Assembly: GCA_029258405.1 (NCBI GenBank) | Contig: JARHYY010000111.1 | Coordinates: 1 to 19,371, forward strand | DNA: 19,371 nucleotides | DNA from: Helicobacteraceae bacterium | Lineage (GTDB): Bacteria; Campylobacterota; Campylobacteria; Campylobacterales; Helicobacteraceae | Direction: 5' to 3' | Translations under genes and position numbers: made by a program | In this document: in pieces, positions 1-6,270 of the stretch | Layout of the letters: each line of letters begins with the position of its first letter | Numbering within the stretch: the stretch's first letter is position 1 | The notes under the pieces: model-generated | Seen by the model: only the letters and a program-made list of their open reading frames with translations | Told to the model about the DNA's origin: nothing | Database searches by the model: none

Positions 1-308
1 AGCTAGATATGCCAGATATATCATATACAGATAAAAAGCTACCTTATGCAAGTGGTGTGTTAGAGGGCGAGAAAGCACGAAAGTTTGCACACGAAGCACA
101 AGAGTTTATTAAGAGCTTAAAAAATGAAGTAAAGCAAGATATTTCTATATATATTAAAAATGCTACTCATACTCTTAAAGAGCAAAAAATAGGCAATGCA
201 CTCTTTAGTGAATATGATAAGCAAATGGAAGCACTGGAGCATGATATACAAAACCAAGAGCATGTTATAGCAGAGCTTGAGGATATAGAGCAAGCTTTGC
301 ATGTATAA
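1..308 (+). CDS. C-terminal part of an unidentified coiled-coil protein (5'-truncated by window edge)
   Basis: The reading frame is open from base 3 to the TAA at 306-308. The first Met (base 9) has only 8 bases before it and no Shine-Dalgarno, so it is probably internal and the gene starts outside the window. About 100 residues are visible. They are hydrophilic, rich in Lys, Glu and Gln, and mostly helical, with no membrane segment or signal peptide. The last 50 residues have the heptad-like spacing of a coiled coil and end in a stretch rich in Glu, Leu and Ile. I do not recognise the family. The tail of a large coiled-coil or dynamin-like GTPase, which occur in Campylobacterota, would fit but is only a guess. 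No gene follows on this strand before the oppositely oriented tRNAs. Confidence 0.6.
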   Translation, partial: LDMPDISYTDKKLPYASGVLEGEKARKFAHEAQEFIKSLKNEVKQDISIYIKNATHTLKEQKIGNALFSEYDKQMEALEHDIQNQEHVIAELEDIEQALHV

Positions 309-804
309 TTCCCTTCTTAGAGAAGAAATTATTAAAGAGCTTGATTAAGCGTTGTTTGTTTGTGGTGGTGTTTCTCAAGGTAGATCAAAAATGAGTATTT
401 CTATCTTATTCTTATTGTTTGCTTTAAGGTGTTTTCGCCACTAAAAAGCTTGACTCTATCATAGTATGATATGCAATAATCACTATGGTTTTATAGCCAT
501 CTTTAAAATGCTATATAAACTCAAAAATATTTGAGAATTTGCTAAAAAACACAGCAACTCTAAGCCAAGCCAGCATCTAAAAGGTTTGGCTTATTGCCCT
601 ATTAATAACATTCAAAATAGCAAGAATAATTATAAGTTAAAAGAGTACAGAAATTAAAAACATATTTAAAAAGCTTCTTTCATATCATCATATGTAAAGC
701 AAGCCTATTGCTACAAATATACTTAAATATACTTCATATTATAGCTGAAATAAATAAAATAAGATAAAATTAAATTTTTAAACTAAACTTCAAAATAAAG
801 AGCT
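309..804. other. Gene-free AT-rich region between convergent genes
   Basis: No frame of useful length lies here. It separates the plus-strand coiled-coil gene from the 3' end of the minus-strand tRNA pair, so it should hold the ends of both transcripts. I can point to a 10-bp hairpin (562-592) and a 17-codon hydrophobic mini-ORF (391-444, preceded by AAGG). The bases just below the tRNA end (about 740-800) are very T-rich when read on the minus strand, which could aid termination, but I see no clear stem there. Confidence 0.6.
562..592 (+). terminator. 10-bp hairpin, possible terminator of the plus-strand gene
   Basis: Arms AAGCCAAGCC (562-571) and GGTTTGGCTT (583-592) pair over 10 positions with one G-U wobble in plus-strand RNA; the loop is 11 nt. 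On the minus strand the wobble becomes an A-C mismatch, so the structure favours plus-strand RNA. There is no immediate U-run after it and it lies about 250 nt past the stop codon, so intrinsic termination is only a possibility. Confidence 0.35.
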
Positions 805-891
805 TGGTGCCGAAAGTCGGACTCGAACCGACACAGAGTTGCCCCTACTAGATTTTGAGTCTAGCGCGTCTACCAGTTTCACCACTTCGGC
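805..891 (-). tRNA. tRNA-Leu, anticodon CAA
   Basis: Read on the minus strand, the acceptor arm GCCGAAG pairs with TTTCGGC (last pair G-U), followed by discriminator A and an encoded CCA. The anticodon stem CTAGA/TCTAG encloses the loop CTCAAAA, giving anticodon CAA, which reads UUG. The T arm contains GGTTCGAGTCC, and a long variable arm is present, as expected for class II tRNA-Leu. Length is 87 nt. It lies 11 nt downstream of a second tRNA-Leu on the same strand and is probably cut from the same precursor. Confidence 0.96.
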
Positions 892-902
892 TTTAAAGAA
901 TT

Positions 903-988
903 TGGTGCACTGGGCGAGACTTGAACTCGCACGAGAAGTTCTCACTACCCCCTCAAGATAGCGTGTCTACCAGTTCCACCACCAGTGC
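903..988 (-). tRNA. tRNA-Leu, anticodon GAG
   Basis: Read on the minus strand, acceptor GCACTGG pairs perfectly with CCAGTGC, followed by A and an encoded CCA. The anticodon stem CTATC/GGTAG (one T-G pair) encloses TTGAGGG, giving anticodon GAG for CUC/CUU codons. The variable arm is long, as in class II tRNA-Leu. Length is 86 nt. It sits 31 nt downstream of the atpE stop codon with no obvious promoter of its own, so co-transcription with atpE is plausible. Confidence 0.96.
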
Positions 989-991
989 ATA

Positions 992-1013
992 AGCCAAGCT
1001 AAGATACTTGGCT
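992..1013 (-). other. 7-bp perfect hairpin between atpE and the tRNA-Leu pair
   Basis: AGCCAAG (992-998) and CTTGGCT (1007-1013) form a perfect 7-bp stem with an 8-nt loop, 6 nt after the atpE stop and 3 nt before the first base of the tRNA on the minus strand. No T-run follows, so it is not a standard terminator. It could mark an RNA processing site, protect the atpE mRNA 3' end after the tRNA is cut out, or attenuate transcription. Confidence 0.6.
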
Positions 1014-1019
1014 GATTAT

Positions 1020-1334
1020 TTATCCAAGAAATGGATTAGCAAAAAGAAGTAATAGTGCAACAACAAGCATATAAATTACTTGTGCTTCAATCATAGCAAT
1101 AGCAATGAACATTGTTGTTGTGAGCTTTCCACCTACACCCGGATTTCTTGCTGTACCTGAAATAGTAGAAGCAGCTGTGCTACCCATACCAATAGCACCA
1201 CCAAGAGCGGCAATACCTAAGCCAATTCCAGCACCAATTACAGAGTAAGCTCTTATCATATCTTGACCACTTACGCCATCAGCAGCAAATACAATGCCTG
1301 TAAATGCAACTAAAAGAAAAAGAATCTTTTTCAT
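1020..1334 (-). CDS. atpE: F0F1 ATP synthase subunit c
   Basis: Forms the proton-driven rotor ring in the membrane part of ATP synthase. The 104 residues start with a signal-like segment (1-17, ending VFA) that is typical of Campylobacterota c subunits, followed by the usual two-helix hairpin. Helix 1 carries the glycine repeat (34-51), the polar loop contains RNP (63-65), and helix 2 carries the ion-binding Glu83 in MIEAQ. The residue after Glu is Ala, and the Gln found in helix 1 of Na+-binding rings is Leu, so H+ rather than Na+ coupling is expected. The start is ATG at 1334 with AAGGA 8 nt upstream. No other atp gene is nearby; a solitary atpE is what I remember from H. pylori. Two tRNA-Leu genes follow on the same strand. 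Confidence 0.97.
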   Translation of the reverse strand: MKKILFLLVAFTGIVFAADGVSGQDMIRAYSVIGAGIGLGIAALGGAIGMGSTAASTISGTARNPGVGGKLTTTMFIAIAMIEAQVIYMLVVALLLLFANPFLG

Positions 1335-1412
1335 TACTCATCCTTATTATTGTTGCTTTAACAAGAGCTGTTCGGATTCTTCCCCCTACTTATCCTCCGC
1401 TAAAGATATGGT

Positions 1413-1418
1413 ATTATA
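1413..1418 (-). promoter_or_regulatory. Likely -10 box for atpE (and the tRNA-Leu pair)
   Basis: A perfect TATAAT on the minus strand about 80 bases before the atpE start, in an AT-rich context without a clear -35, as is normal for sigma-80 promoters in this group. It implies a leader of roughly 70 nt. The leader also contains a strong SD-like GCGGAGG (about 1394-1400) with no start codon at a usable distance. Confidence 0.55.
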
Positions 1419-2083
1419 AATGAAATACTCTAAAAAATACTTTAAAACTTCATTACTTATATGTGAATTACTCTCACTTCTTTAAAGTAGGAACTTCTAA
1501 CTAAAGTTAGCCAAATGTCAGCTAACAAAAGGCTTTTTACTTCACTTAGCTTGTAGCCCTAAAGAGAGGTTTATAATCTTTATCAACACTCAAACCCATA
1601 CAAACATTTTAATATATAACTTGCTTTATTTTAATATTTGTTTTTGTTATAAATAAAGAATATTTTATAGAGGTTAATCCCTTAATATTGAGCTTTTAAA
1701 ATGCTTTGCTATACTTGTTAAATTATGAATGAATTCAAAAACAACTAAGAGTTATTGTAATTGTACCTTACTTATCACACTAATATGTATAAATATTTGT
1801 ATTGATTCTTTTTTAAGCTCTTGCTTGTATGAGTGTTTTAATCTCGTAGAATATGAAGTAAATTCTTTTAAGTTGTTATCCCTCAATTGAATTTGTAGTT
1901 TTAGTGAGATTTAGTATTTATTTGCTAAATCCTGCCATTTCATGTTATTGGGCATTTATAGGCGAAGGGGTTGCATGTTACTTTTCCTAGAGAAATGAGA
2001 AATCATGGATTTTATTATTACTTTATCTCGTGAAAGGTAGCTGTTTGAATAAAAGTGATGTATTAGAATTTAAAAAAATAGGC
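1419..2083. other. Long gene-free AT-rich region
   Basis: This divergent spacer between atpE (minus) and ffh (plus) has no ORF beyond about 18 codons. I looked for a signal recognition particle RNA because ffh follows, but found no conserved tip-loop sequence. The only clear structure is the repeat group at 1497-1526. The spacer could hide a small RNA or a decayed gene; nothing in the sequence decides it. Confidence 0.5.
1497..1526. repeat. Three-part inverted repeat that can form two alternative hairpins
   Basis: CTAAC (1497-1501), GTTAGC (1506-1511) and GCTAAC (1521-1526) lie in a row. The middle element can pair with the left one (4-nt loop) or the right one (9-nt loop, 6 bp), so the two stems exclude each other. 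On the plus strand AAAAGGCTTTTT follows. It is about 80 bases upstream of the atpE -10 box, so it could also be a set of protein-binding half-sites. Confidence 0.5.
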
Positions 2084-2089
2084 TATAAT
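2084..2089 (+). promoter_or_regulatory. Likely -10 box for the ffh operon
   Basis: Perfect TATAAT, 39 bases before the ffh GTG start, preceded by an A/T-rich stretch and no recognisable -35 box. It fits a housekeeping sigma-factor promoter in this group and would drive ffh and probably the genes down to rplS. Confidence 0.6.
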
Positions 2090-2128
2090 TTGAGAATAAA
2101 TTCTTAAAATTTGCACGGGAGGTTAATT

Positions 2129-3475
2129 GTGTTTGAAACATTGAGCAATTCTTTTAGGGTTGCAATTAATAAAATCCGTTTTAAAGATGATGAAAAAGCA
2201 TTAAAAAAAGCTATTGATGAATTGAAAAAAGCACTCTTAAGGGCAGATGTGCATTTTAAGGTTACGAAAGAATTACTTAAAAAAGTAGAAATAGAAACAA
2301 AAAAGCGAGGCATTGGAAAAGAAAGTTTTTTAGAATCTCTTAAGCAGGGCTTGAAAGATATATTAGATAGAGGGGGAAAGCAACAAGGGTTTATTTTTGC
2401 CCCACAATCTCCTACAGTAGTTCTCATGGTAGGGCTGCAAGGAAGTGGCAAAACAACTTCTAGTGCAAAATTGGCTTTTTATCTTAAAAGTCGAGGTAAG
2501 CGAGTTTTATTGGCTGCTTGTGATCTGCAGCGATTAGCAGCTGTTGAACAATTACGCCAATTGAGCAGTCAAATAGAGGTAGATTTTTTTAGCCTTCAAG
2601 ACACTCATTCTCTTGAGGTGGCAAAAAAAGCACAGATAAAAGCACAAGAAGGGCTTTATGATGTCCTTATTGTGGATACAGCAGGGCGCTTAGCGATTGA
2701 TGAATCGCTTATGCAGGAGCTTAATTCTATAAAAAAAATCCTTAACCCTTTTGAAACATTTTATGTGGCAGATAGTTTAAGCGGACAAGATGGTATTAGG
2801 AGTGCCCAAGCATTTCATCAACAAATTGGAATTTCTAGTGTATTATTGAGTAAGTTTGATGGAGATAGCAAGGGGGGTATTGCTTTATCAGTTGCTTATG
2901 AATTGGGCATACCATTAAGGTTTATTGGAAGCGGGGAAAAGATTGCTGATTTAGAACCTTTTGTTCCAGATAGGGTAATTGGACGATTAATGGGAGCGGG
3001 CGATATTGAAACGCTAGCAGAAAAAACAGCATCTGTTATGAATCCAGCAGAAATGAAAGAGGTTACAAAAAAAATCAAGAAAGGAAATTTTACTTTTAAT
3101 GATTTTTTAATGCAGCTTGATAATGTAAAAAAGCTTGGCTCAATGCAATCTATTATTTCTATGATACCAGGAATGGGCTCTATGGCAAATACTCTTAAAG
3201 ATGTTGATTTAGATAATTCTATTGAAATTAAACATATGAGAGCTATTGTCAATTCAATGACTCCTAAAGAAAGAGAGGATTCAAGCTTGCTTAATGGAAG
3301 TCGTCGCAAAAGAATTGCAAATGGTTCTGGATTGAGTGTTGCTGATGTCAATCGATTGGTAAAGCAATTTGAAAGTGCTGCCAAAATGGCAAAACGATTT
3401 AGCAATAAAAAAGGAGGCTTATCAGATATGATGAGTTTATTACAGCAATCAAAAGCAAGTCGATGGGGTGGATAA
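2129..3475 (+). CDS. ffh: Signal recognition particle GTPase Ffh (SRP54)
   Basis: Binds 4.5S RNA and signal sequences of nascent membrane proteins and docks with FtsY. I place the start at GTG 2129 because GGGAGG lies 6 nt upstream and the protein then begins with the family-like MFETLSNSF; an in-frame TTG at 2111 lies before that SD and is rejected. The protein is 448 residues, the usual length. Order: N domain (1-95), G domain with P-loop GLQGSGKTT (102-110), DTAGR (183-187), the SKFDGDSKGG guanine-specificity segment (241-250) and GSGEK (267-271), then a Met-rich M domain with the RNA-binding SRRKRIANGSG motif (391-401). It is first in a run of six plus-strand genes; a further -10-like box lies before rpsP, so downstream genes may have two promoters. 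Confidence 0.98.
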   Translation: MFETLSNSFRVAINKIRFKDDEKALKKAIDELKKALLRADVHFKVTKELLKKVEIETKKRGIGKESFLESLKQGLKDILDRGGKQQGFIFAPQSPTVVLMVGLQGSGKTTSSAKLAFYLKSRGKRVLLAACDLQRLAAVEQLRQLSSQIEVDFFSLQDTHSLEVAKKAQIKAQEGLYDVLIVDTAGRLAIDESLMQELNSIKKILNPFETFYVADSLSGQDGIRSAQAFHQQIGISSVLLSKFDGDSKGGIALSVAYELGIPLRFIGSGEKIADLEPFVPDRVIGRLMGAGDIETLAEKTASVMNPAEMKEVTKKIKKGNFTFNDFLMQLDNVKKLGSMQSIISMIPGMGSMANTLKDVDLDNSIEIKHMRAIVNSMTPKEREDSSLLNGSRRKRIANGSGLSVADVNRLVKQFESAAKMAKRFSNKKGGLSDMMSLLQQSKASRWGG

Positions 3476-3510
3476 AACGATATTTTTAATCTTTTTAAGG
3501 TATTTTTTTT

Positions 3511-3516
3511 TATAAT
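3511..3516 (+). promoter_or_regulatory. Possible internal -10 box for rpsP
   Basis: TATAAT 40 bases before rpsP, with its first T belonging to an uninterrupted T9 run (3503-3511). This could add ribosomal-protein expression to read-through from ffh. The T-run follows no clear stem, so I do not call it a terminator. Confidence 0.45.
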
Positions 3517-3550
3517 TACAACCTAAAAATTTTAAGGAGTATTTTAACAA

Positions 3551-3784
3551 ATGGCAACAGTAATTAGATTGACTCGTATGGGTAGAAAGAAAAAGCCTTT
3601 TTATAGGATAGTTGTTACTGACAGTAGAAAAAGAAGAGATGGTGGATGGATAGAATCTCTTGGATATTATAACCCTCTTAAAGAGAGTGATAATGTTAAA
3701 TTTGATTCTGAAAAATTGACATATTGGATTGGAGTTGGTGCTAAGATGAGTGATAGAGTGGCTGTGCTCACAGGTAATAAATAA
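3551..3784 (+). CDS. rpsP: 30S ribosomal protein bS16
   Basis: A structural protein of the small subunit that helps 16S rRNA folding. At 77 residues it has the normal length and begins with the typical MATVIRLTRMGRKKKPFYRIVV segment (Arg/Lys-rich, residues 6-15), followed by the conserved RRDGGWIESLGYYNP region (28-42). It starts at ATG 3551 with AAGGAG 11 nt upstream. It lies 75 nt after ffh and 35 nt before the KH-domain gene, in the rpsP-KH-rimM-trmD-rplS order common to many bacteria. Nothing unusual is visible in the protein. Confidence 0.98.
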   Translation: MATVIRLTRMGRKKKPFYRIVVTDSRKRRDGGWIESLGYYNPLKESDNVKFDSEKLTYWIGVGAKMSDRVAVLTGNK

Positions 3785-3819
3785 GGTATTATGTAGCAAT
3801 ATAATTTTGGTGCTTAACA

Positions 3820-4068
3820 GTGATTGAGAAATTTGTTGAATCTTATGTATGCAAAATTGTTTCTGTTCCTTCTGCTGTACAAATTGAAAGCAAAAAATTA
3901 GAGGCAGATTTTATTCAAATTACCATTTATGTATCAAGTCAAGATACTGGGCGATTGATTGGCAAAGATGGAAAGATGATAGGAGCTATTAAAACCTTTA
4001 TTTCAGCTTGCAAGGCTAAAAATGGATGTTCATATAAAATAACCGTTAAAGCCATTGATGATGTATGA
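3820..4068 (+). CDS. khpA: KH-domain RNA-binding protein KhpA
   Basis: A single type II KH domain protein of 82 residues. The RNA-binding GxxG loop is GKDG at 48-51 inside GRLIGKDGKMIGAIK, with hydrophobic strands either side. KhpA-type proteins (YlqC family) bind RNA globally in other bacteria, often with a KhpB partner. The start must be GTG 3820, because an in-frame TAA lies at 3802-3804. Only a weak GGTG stands where an SD should be. A TATAAT (3800-3805) lies immediately upstream, so an internal promoter with an almost leaderless transcript is possible. The stop TGA (4066-4068) overlaps the start of rimM. Function in this organism is inferred from the family. Confidence 0.92.
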   Translation: MIEKFVESYVCKIVSVPSAVQIESKKLEADFIQITIYVSSQDTGRLIGKDGKMIGAIKTFISACKAKNGCSYKITVKAIDDV

Positions 4069-4600
4069 TGAAGATTATATAAATGTAGCCCAATTAGGAA
4101 AAACAGTTGGGCTTGACGGTTTTATGAAAATTTATTCTTTAAGCGACTTTCCTGAGATAATTATTCCGCAAAGAATGTTTTTGTGTGGAGCACAAAAGGT
4201 TGTTGTGGAAAGCTACAACAGCAACCGTTCTCTGATACGGTTTCAAGGTTTTGAGAGCAGGGAAAAAGCTTCTTGTTTTGTTGGTAAATTTCTTATGTGT
4301 TCTATAGGACAAACAAGAGAATGGTGCCATCTTGAGCATGGTTTTTTCTTTTGGTTTGATATAATTAATGCCTTGTTATTTGAGAAAGATGAATATTTAG
4401 GCAAAGTGGGAAATATTCAAAGAATTGGTAATATTGATTATTTATTTATTAATGTTCATGATGAGCTTGTAAAACAAGGATATAGTAAATCATTTCTATT
4501 GCCCTTTATCGACCGATTTATACTCAATATTGAGCAAGCCTCTTTAAAGCAATATAAAATATATACACACGGTGCTAAGGATATTCTTGAAGCAAGCTGA
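4058..4600 (+). CDS. rimM: 16S rRNA processing protein RimM
   Basis: Ribosome maturation factor that binds S19 and assists late assembly of the 30S head. The 180-residue protein has the N-terminal RimM barrel, seen in VAQLGKTVGLDGFMKIYSLSDFPE (10-33), and a C-terminal PRC-barrel-like half. The start is uncertain: ATG 4058 and ATG 4061 are adjacent in frame, a TTG lies at 4055, and no good SD is present. Translation is probably coupled to khpA, whose stop at 4066-4068 lies inside the first codons of rimM. The 3' end overlaps trmD by 14 nt. The protein is divergent from the E. coli form, so the call rests on the N-terminal motif, the length and its place between khpA and trmD. Confidence 0.92.
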   Translation: MMYDEDYINVAQLGKTVGLDGFMKIYSLSDFPEIIIPQRMFLCGAQKVVVESYNSNRSLIRFQGFESREKASCFVGKFLMCSIGQTREWCHLEHGFFFWFDIINALLFEKDEYLGKVGNIQRIGNIDYLFINVHDELVKQGYSKSFLLPFIDRFILNIEQASLKQYKIYTHGAKDILEAS

Positions 4601-5309
4601 TATATATTTTTCTTTCTTAACTCTTTTTCCTTGCCTTATAGAAGGTTATTTTCAAGATTCTATTTTAAAAAAAGCCATTGATTCTAATATTGTAAATATA
4701 GAAATTTGTAATTATAGATCTTTTAGTAAAAATAAATTTTCAAAGATTGATGAATATCAAATAGGCGGTGGTGCTGGCTTGGTAATAGATTATATGCCTA
4801 TTTATGAAGCAATTATGAATATTAAACATAAGAATCCACATGCCTATACTATATTTTTGCAACCAGTAGGTAAAAGGTTTAATTATCTTGATTCAAAAAG
4901 ATTGGCACAAAAAAAACATTTAATTTTGGTATGCGGACGCTATGAAGGGATAGATGAACGGGCTATTGAATTATGTGCTGATGAGGTTTTGAGTATTGGA
5001 GATTTCATTCTTACTGGTGGTGAATTAGCTGCCCTTGTGCTTTGTGATTCTATTTGCAGACATGTTTTTGGGGTTTTGGGCAATGAACTTTCATTGCATG
5101 GTGAAAGTTTTGAGGGGCATCTCCTTGAATCGCCTAACTTTTCCCGCTCTAAGGATAATAGCAAGGGTGTATTCACCCCCCCTTCAGAATATTCAAAGGG
5201 AAACCATGCTAAAATAAAAGGTTTAAGAGAAAAAATGTCAGTGGCAAAAACTAAATACTATCGCCCGGATCTTTATGAAAAATATAATATGTTAAAAGGA
5301 ATAAAATGA
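4587..5309 (+). CDS. trmD: tRNA (guanine-37-N1)-methyltransferase TrmD
   Basis: Methylates G37 next to the anticodon using S-adenosylmethionine and prevents +1 frameshifting; it acts as a SPOUT-fold dimer. I choose TTG 4587 as start because AAGGA lies 5 nt upstream and the protein then opens close to the family start, with FSFLTLFP at residues 9-16; a GTG at 4572 would lie before that SD. Length is 240 residues. Trefoil-knot motifs are CGRYEGIDER (116-125) and GDFILTGGE (138-146). Arg158 aligns with catalytic Arg154 of E. coli. The general base Asp169 of E. coli aligns with Glu173 here. A C7 run lies in the coding sequence at 5176-5182. It overlaps rimM at its start, and rplS at its end (ATGA). 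Confidence 0.97.
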   Translation: MKQADIYFSFLTLFPCLIEGYFQDSILKKAIDSNIVNIEICNYRSFSKNKFSKIDEYQIGGGAGLVIDYMPIYEAIMNIKHKNPHAYTIFLQPVGKRFNYLDSKRLAQKKHLILVCGRYEGIDERAIELCADEVLSIGDFILTGGELAALVLCDSICRHVFGVLGNELSLHGESFEGHLLESPNFSRSKDNSKGVFTPPSEYSKGNHAKIKGLREKMSVAKTKYYRPDLYEKYNMLKGIK

Positions 5310-5665
5310 GAAATAAATTTATTGAAGATTTTGAGCAGATACAAATGCGTGATAGGAATGTCCCTGCCTTTAAAGCAGGAGATACCTTAAAAGTAGGGAT
5401 TCACATTAAAGAAGGTGATAAAAGCAGAGTACAGTATTTTGAAGGGGTTTGTATTGCTATTCGTGGGCAAGGATCTGGACGCACATTTGTTATTCGTAAA
5501 ATTGGAGCAAACGGTGTTGGTGTAGAGAGAATACTTCCCATTTATAGCGAAAGCATTGAAAGTATTAAGATTTTACGCTTAGGGCGCGTGCATAGAGCAA
5601 AACTCTATTACTTAAGAAATAGGAGCGGTAAAGCAGCACGAATTAAAGAGATACGCAAAAAATAA
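5306..5665 (+). CDS. rplS: 50S ribosomal protein bL19
   Basis: Large-subunit protein at the interface with the 30S subunit. The 119 residues match the family length and include the conserved FKAGDTLKV (22-30), the FEGVCIAIRGQGSGRTFVIRK region (45-65), GVGVERILPIYS (70-81) and the RVHRAKLYYLRNRSGKAARIKE tail. ATG 5306 overlaps the trmD stop as ATGA, with AAGGA 5 nt upstream, so translation is coupled. It is the last gene of the operon; a 9-bp inverted repeat lies 35 nt past the stop. Confidence 0.98.
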   Translation: MRNKFIEDFEQIQMRDRNVPAFKAGDTLKVGIHIKEGDKSRVQYFEGVCIAIRGQGSGRTFVIRKIGANGVGVERILPIYSESIESIKILRLGRVHRAKLYYLRNRSGKAARIKEIRKK

Positions 5666-5699
5666 TCTTGTTTGCTATAACCTTGTAGCTAAATAGTTT

Positions 5700-5738
5700 C
5701 TTTAAAAGAGAGATGTTATTTCAAATGTACTTTTAAAG
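5700..5738. terminator. Weak terminator-like inverted repeat after rplS
   Basis: CTTTAAAAG (5700-5708) and CTTTTAAAG (5730-5738) are exact inverted copies around a 21-nt loop, 35 nt after the rplS stop. The stem is almost all A-T, and the trailing sequence is only moderately T-rich. It is the best candidate for ending the ffh-rplS transcript, but weak. Confidence 0.3.
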
Positions 5739-6066
5739 TTTCTTTACCAAGGTTTAAATAAGGAAAATCTCACAAAGGTAAAAGTAAATATTTTTTTTAA
5801 TAAAAAATCTTAGGCTAAATACAATATCTGTATAAGATTAAAGAAGTTTTTGAAATAATTGCAAGCAATCTAAGATATACACTGAAAATCACAAATTTAA
5901 TCACAATTTAACACTATCTCTAAATTTCCCCTAAAGTATACAAGCTTACAGCACTTGGCTTGCCATCGTTTTAGTATTTATTTTTTCTGTTAATATAAAT
6001 AAATATTACAATTACAACAAGCTATATGTGAAATACTTGTATGGTTTAAGATAGAGGAAATATAAT

Positions 6067-6225
6067 ATGCTTAGCTATAAAGCAGAGAAAAAAGCTAAAA
6101 CACTTATACAAATTGATAAACTTTTTTCAAGTTCTCAACTTCGTAGTTATGTGGTAGCAATACCGGCAAAAAAGCCTTTGTGCATAAGAAATTTTATCGC
6201 TCCTGACTACAACAAGACACAATAG
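6067..6225 (+). CDS. Possible small protein of 52 residues, unknown
   Basis: An ATG at 6067 opens a 52-codon frame ending in TAG at 6223-6225, with AGAGGAAA about 7 nt upstream. The product is basic (many Lys), has no hydrophobic segment long enough to span a membrane and no motif I recognise. It may be a real small protein, the start of a gene since lost by mutation, or chance. It stands alone, convergent with ychF. Confidence 0.3.
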   Translation: MLSYKAEKKAKTLIQIDKLFSSSQLRSYVVAIPAKKPLCIRNFIAPDYNKTQ

Positions 6226-6270
6226 AGTTCTACATATAGGTATCTAATGTAAAAAAAATATACACTGAGC

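Larger units (their letters stand above)
5666..6270. other. Intergenic region between convergent rplS and ychF
   Basis: About 600 bases with no recognisable gene. It contains an AT-rich inverted repeat (5700-5738), several short A/T palindromes and a candidate 52-codon ORF (6067-6225). Read on the minus strand, a T8 run follows about 10 nt after the ychF stop (6251-6258), but I find no stem before it, so I do not call it a terminator. Confidence 0.55.

Noticed and set aside
1419..2083. 4.5S SRP RNA upstream of ffh
   Set aside because: I searched by eye for the conserved tip-loop and asymmetric loop sequences and found none.
2111..2128. TTG at 2111 as ffh start, six codons upstream
   Set aside because: The strong GGGAGG lies after it and 6 nt before GTG 2129, and the family N-terminus begins at the GTG.
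2896..3405. Minus-strand open frame of 169 codons within ffh
   Set aside because: It is opposite a well-conserved gene, lacks a recognisable domain or SD, and reflects the codon bias of ffh.
3449..3799. Minus-strand open frame across rpsP
   Set aside because: It is antisense to a ribosomal protein gene and has no motif; treated as a shadow.
5176..5182. trmD as a pseudogene because of the C7 run
   Set aside because: The frame runs through intact to the normal family C-terminus (SKGNHAKIK segment).
6251..6258. T8 run (minus strand) after ychF as an intrinsic terminator
   Set aside because: No GC stem precedes it.
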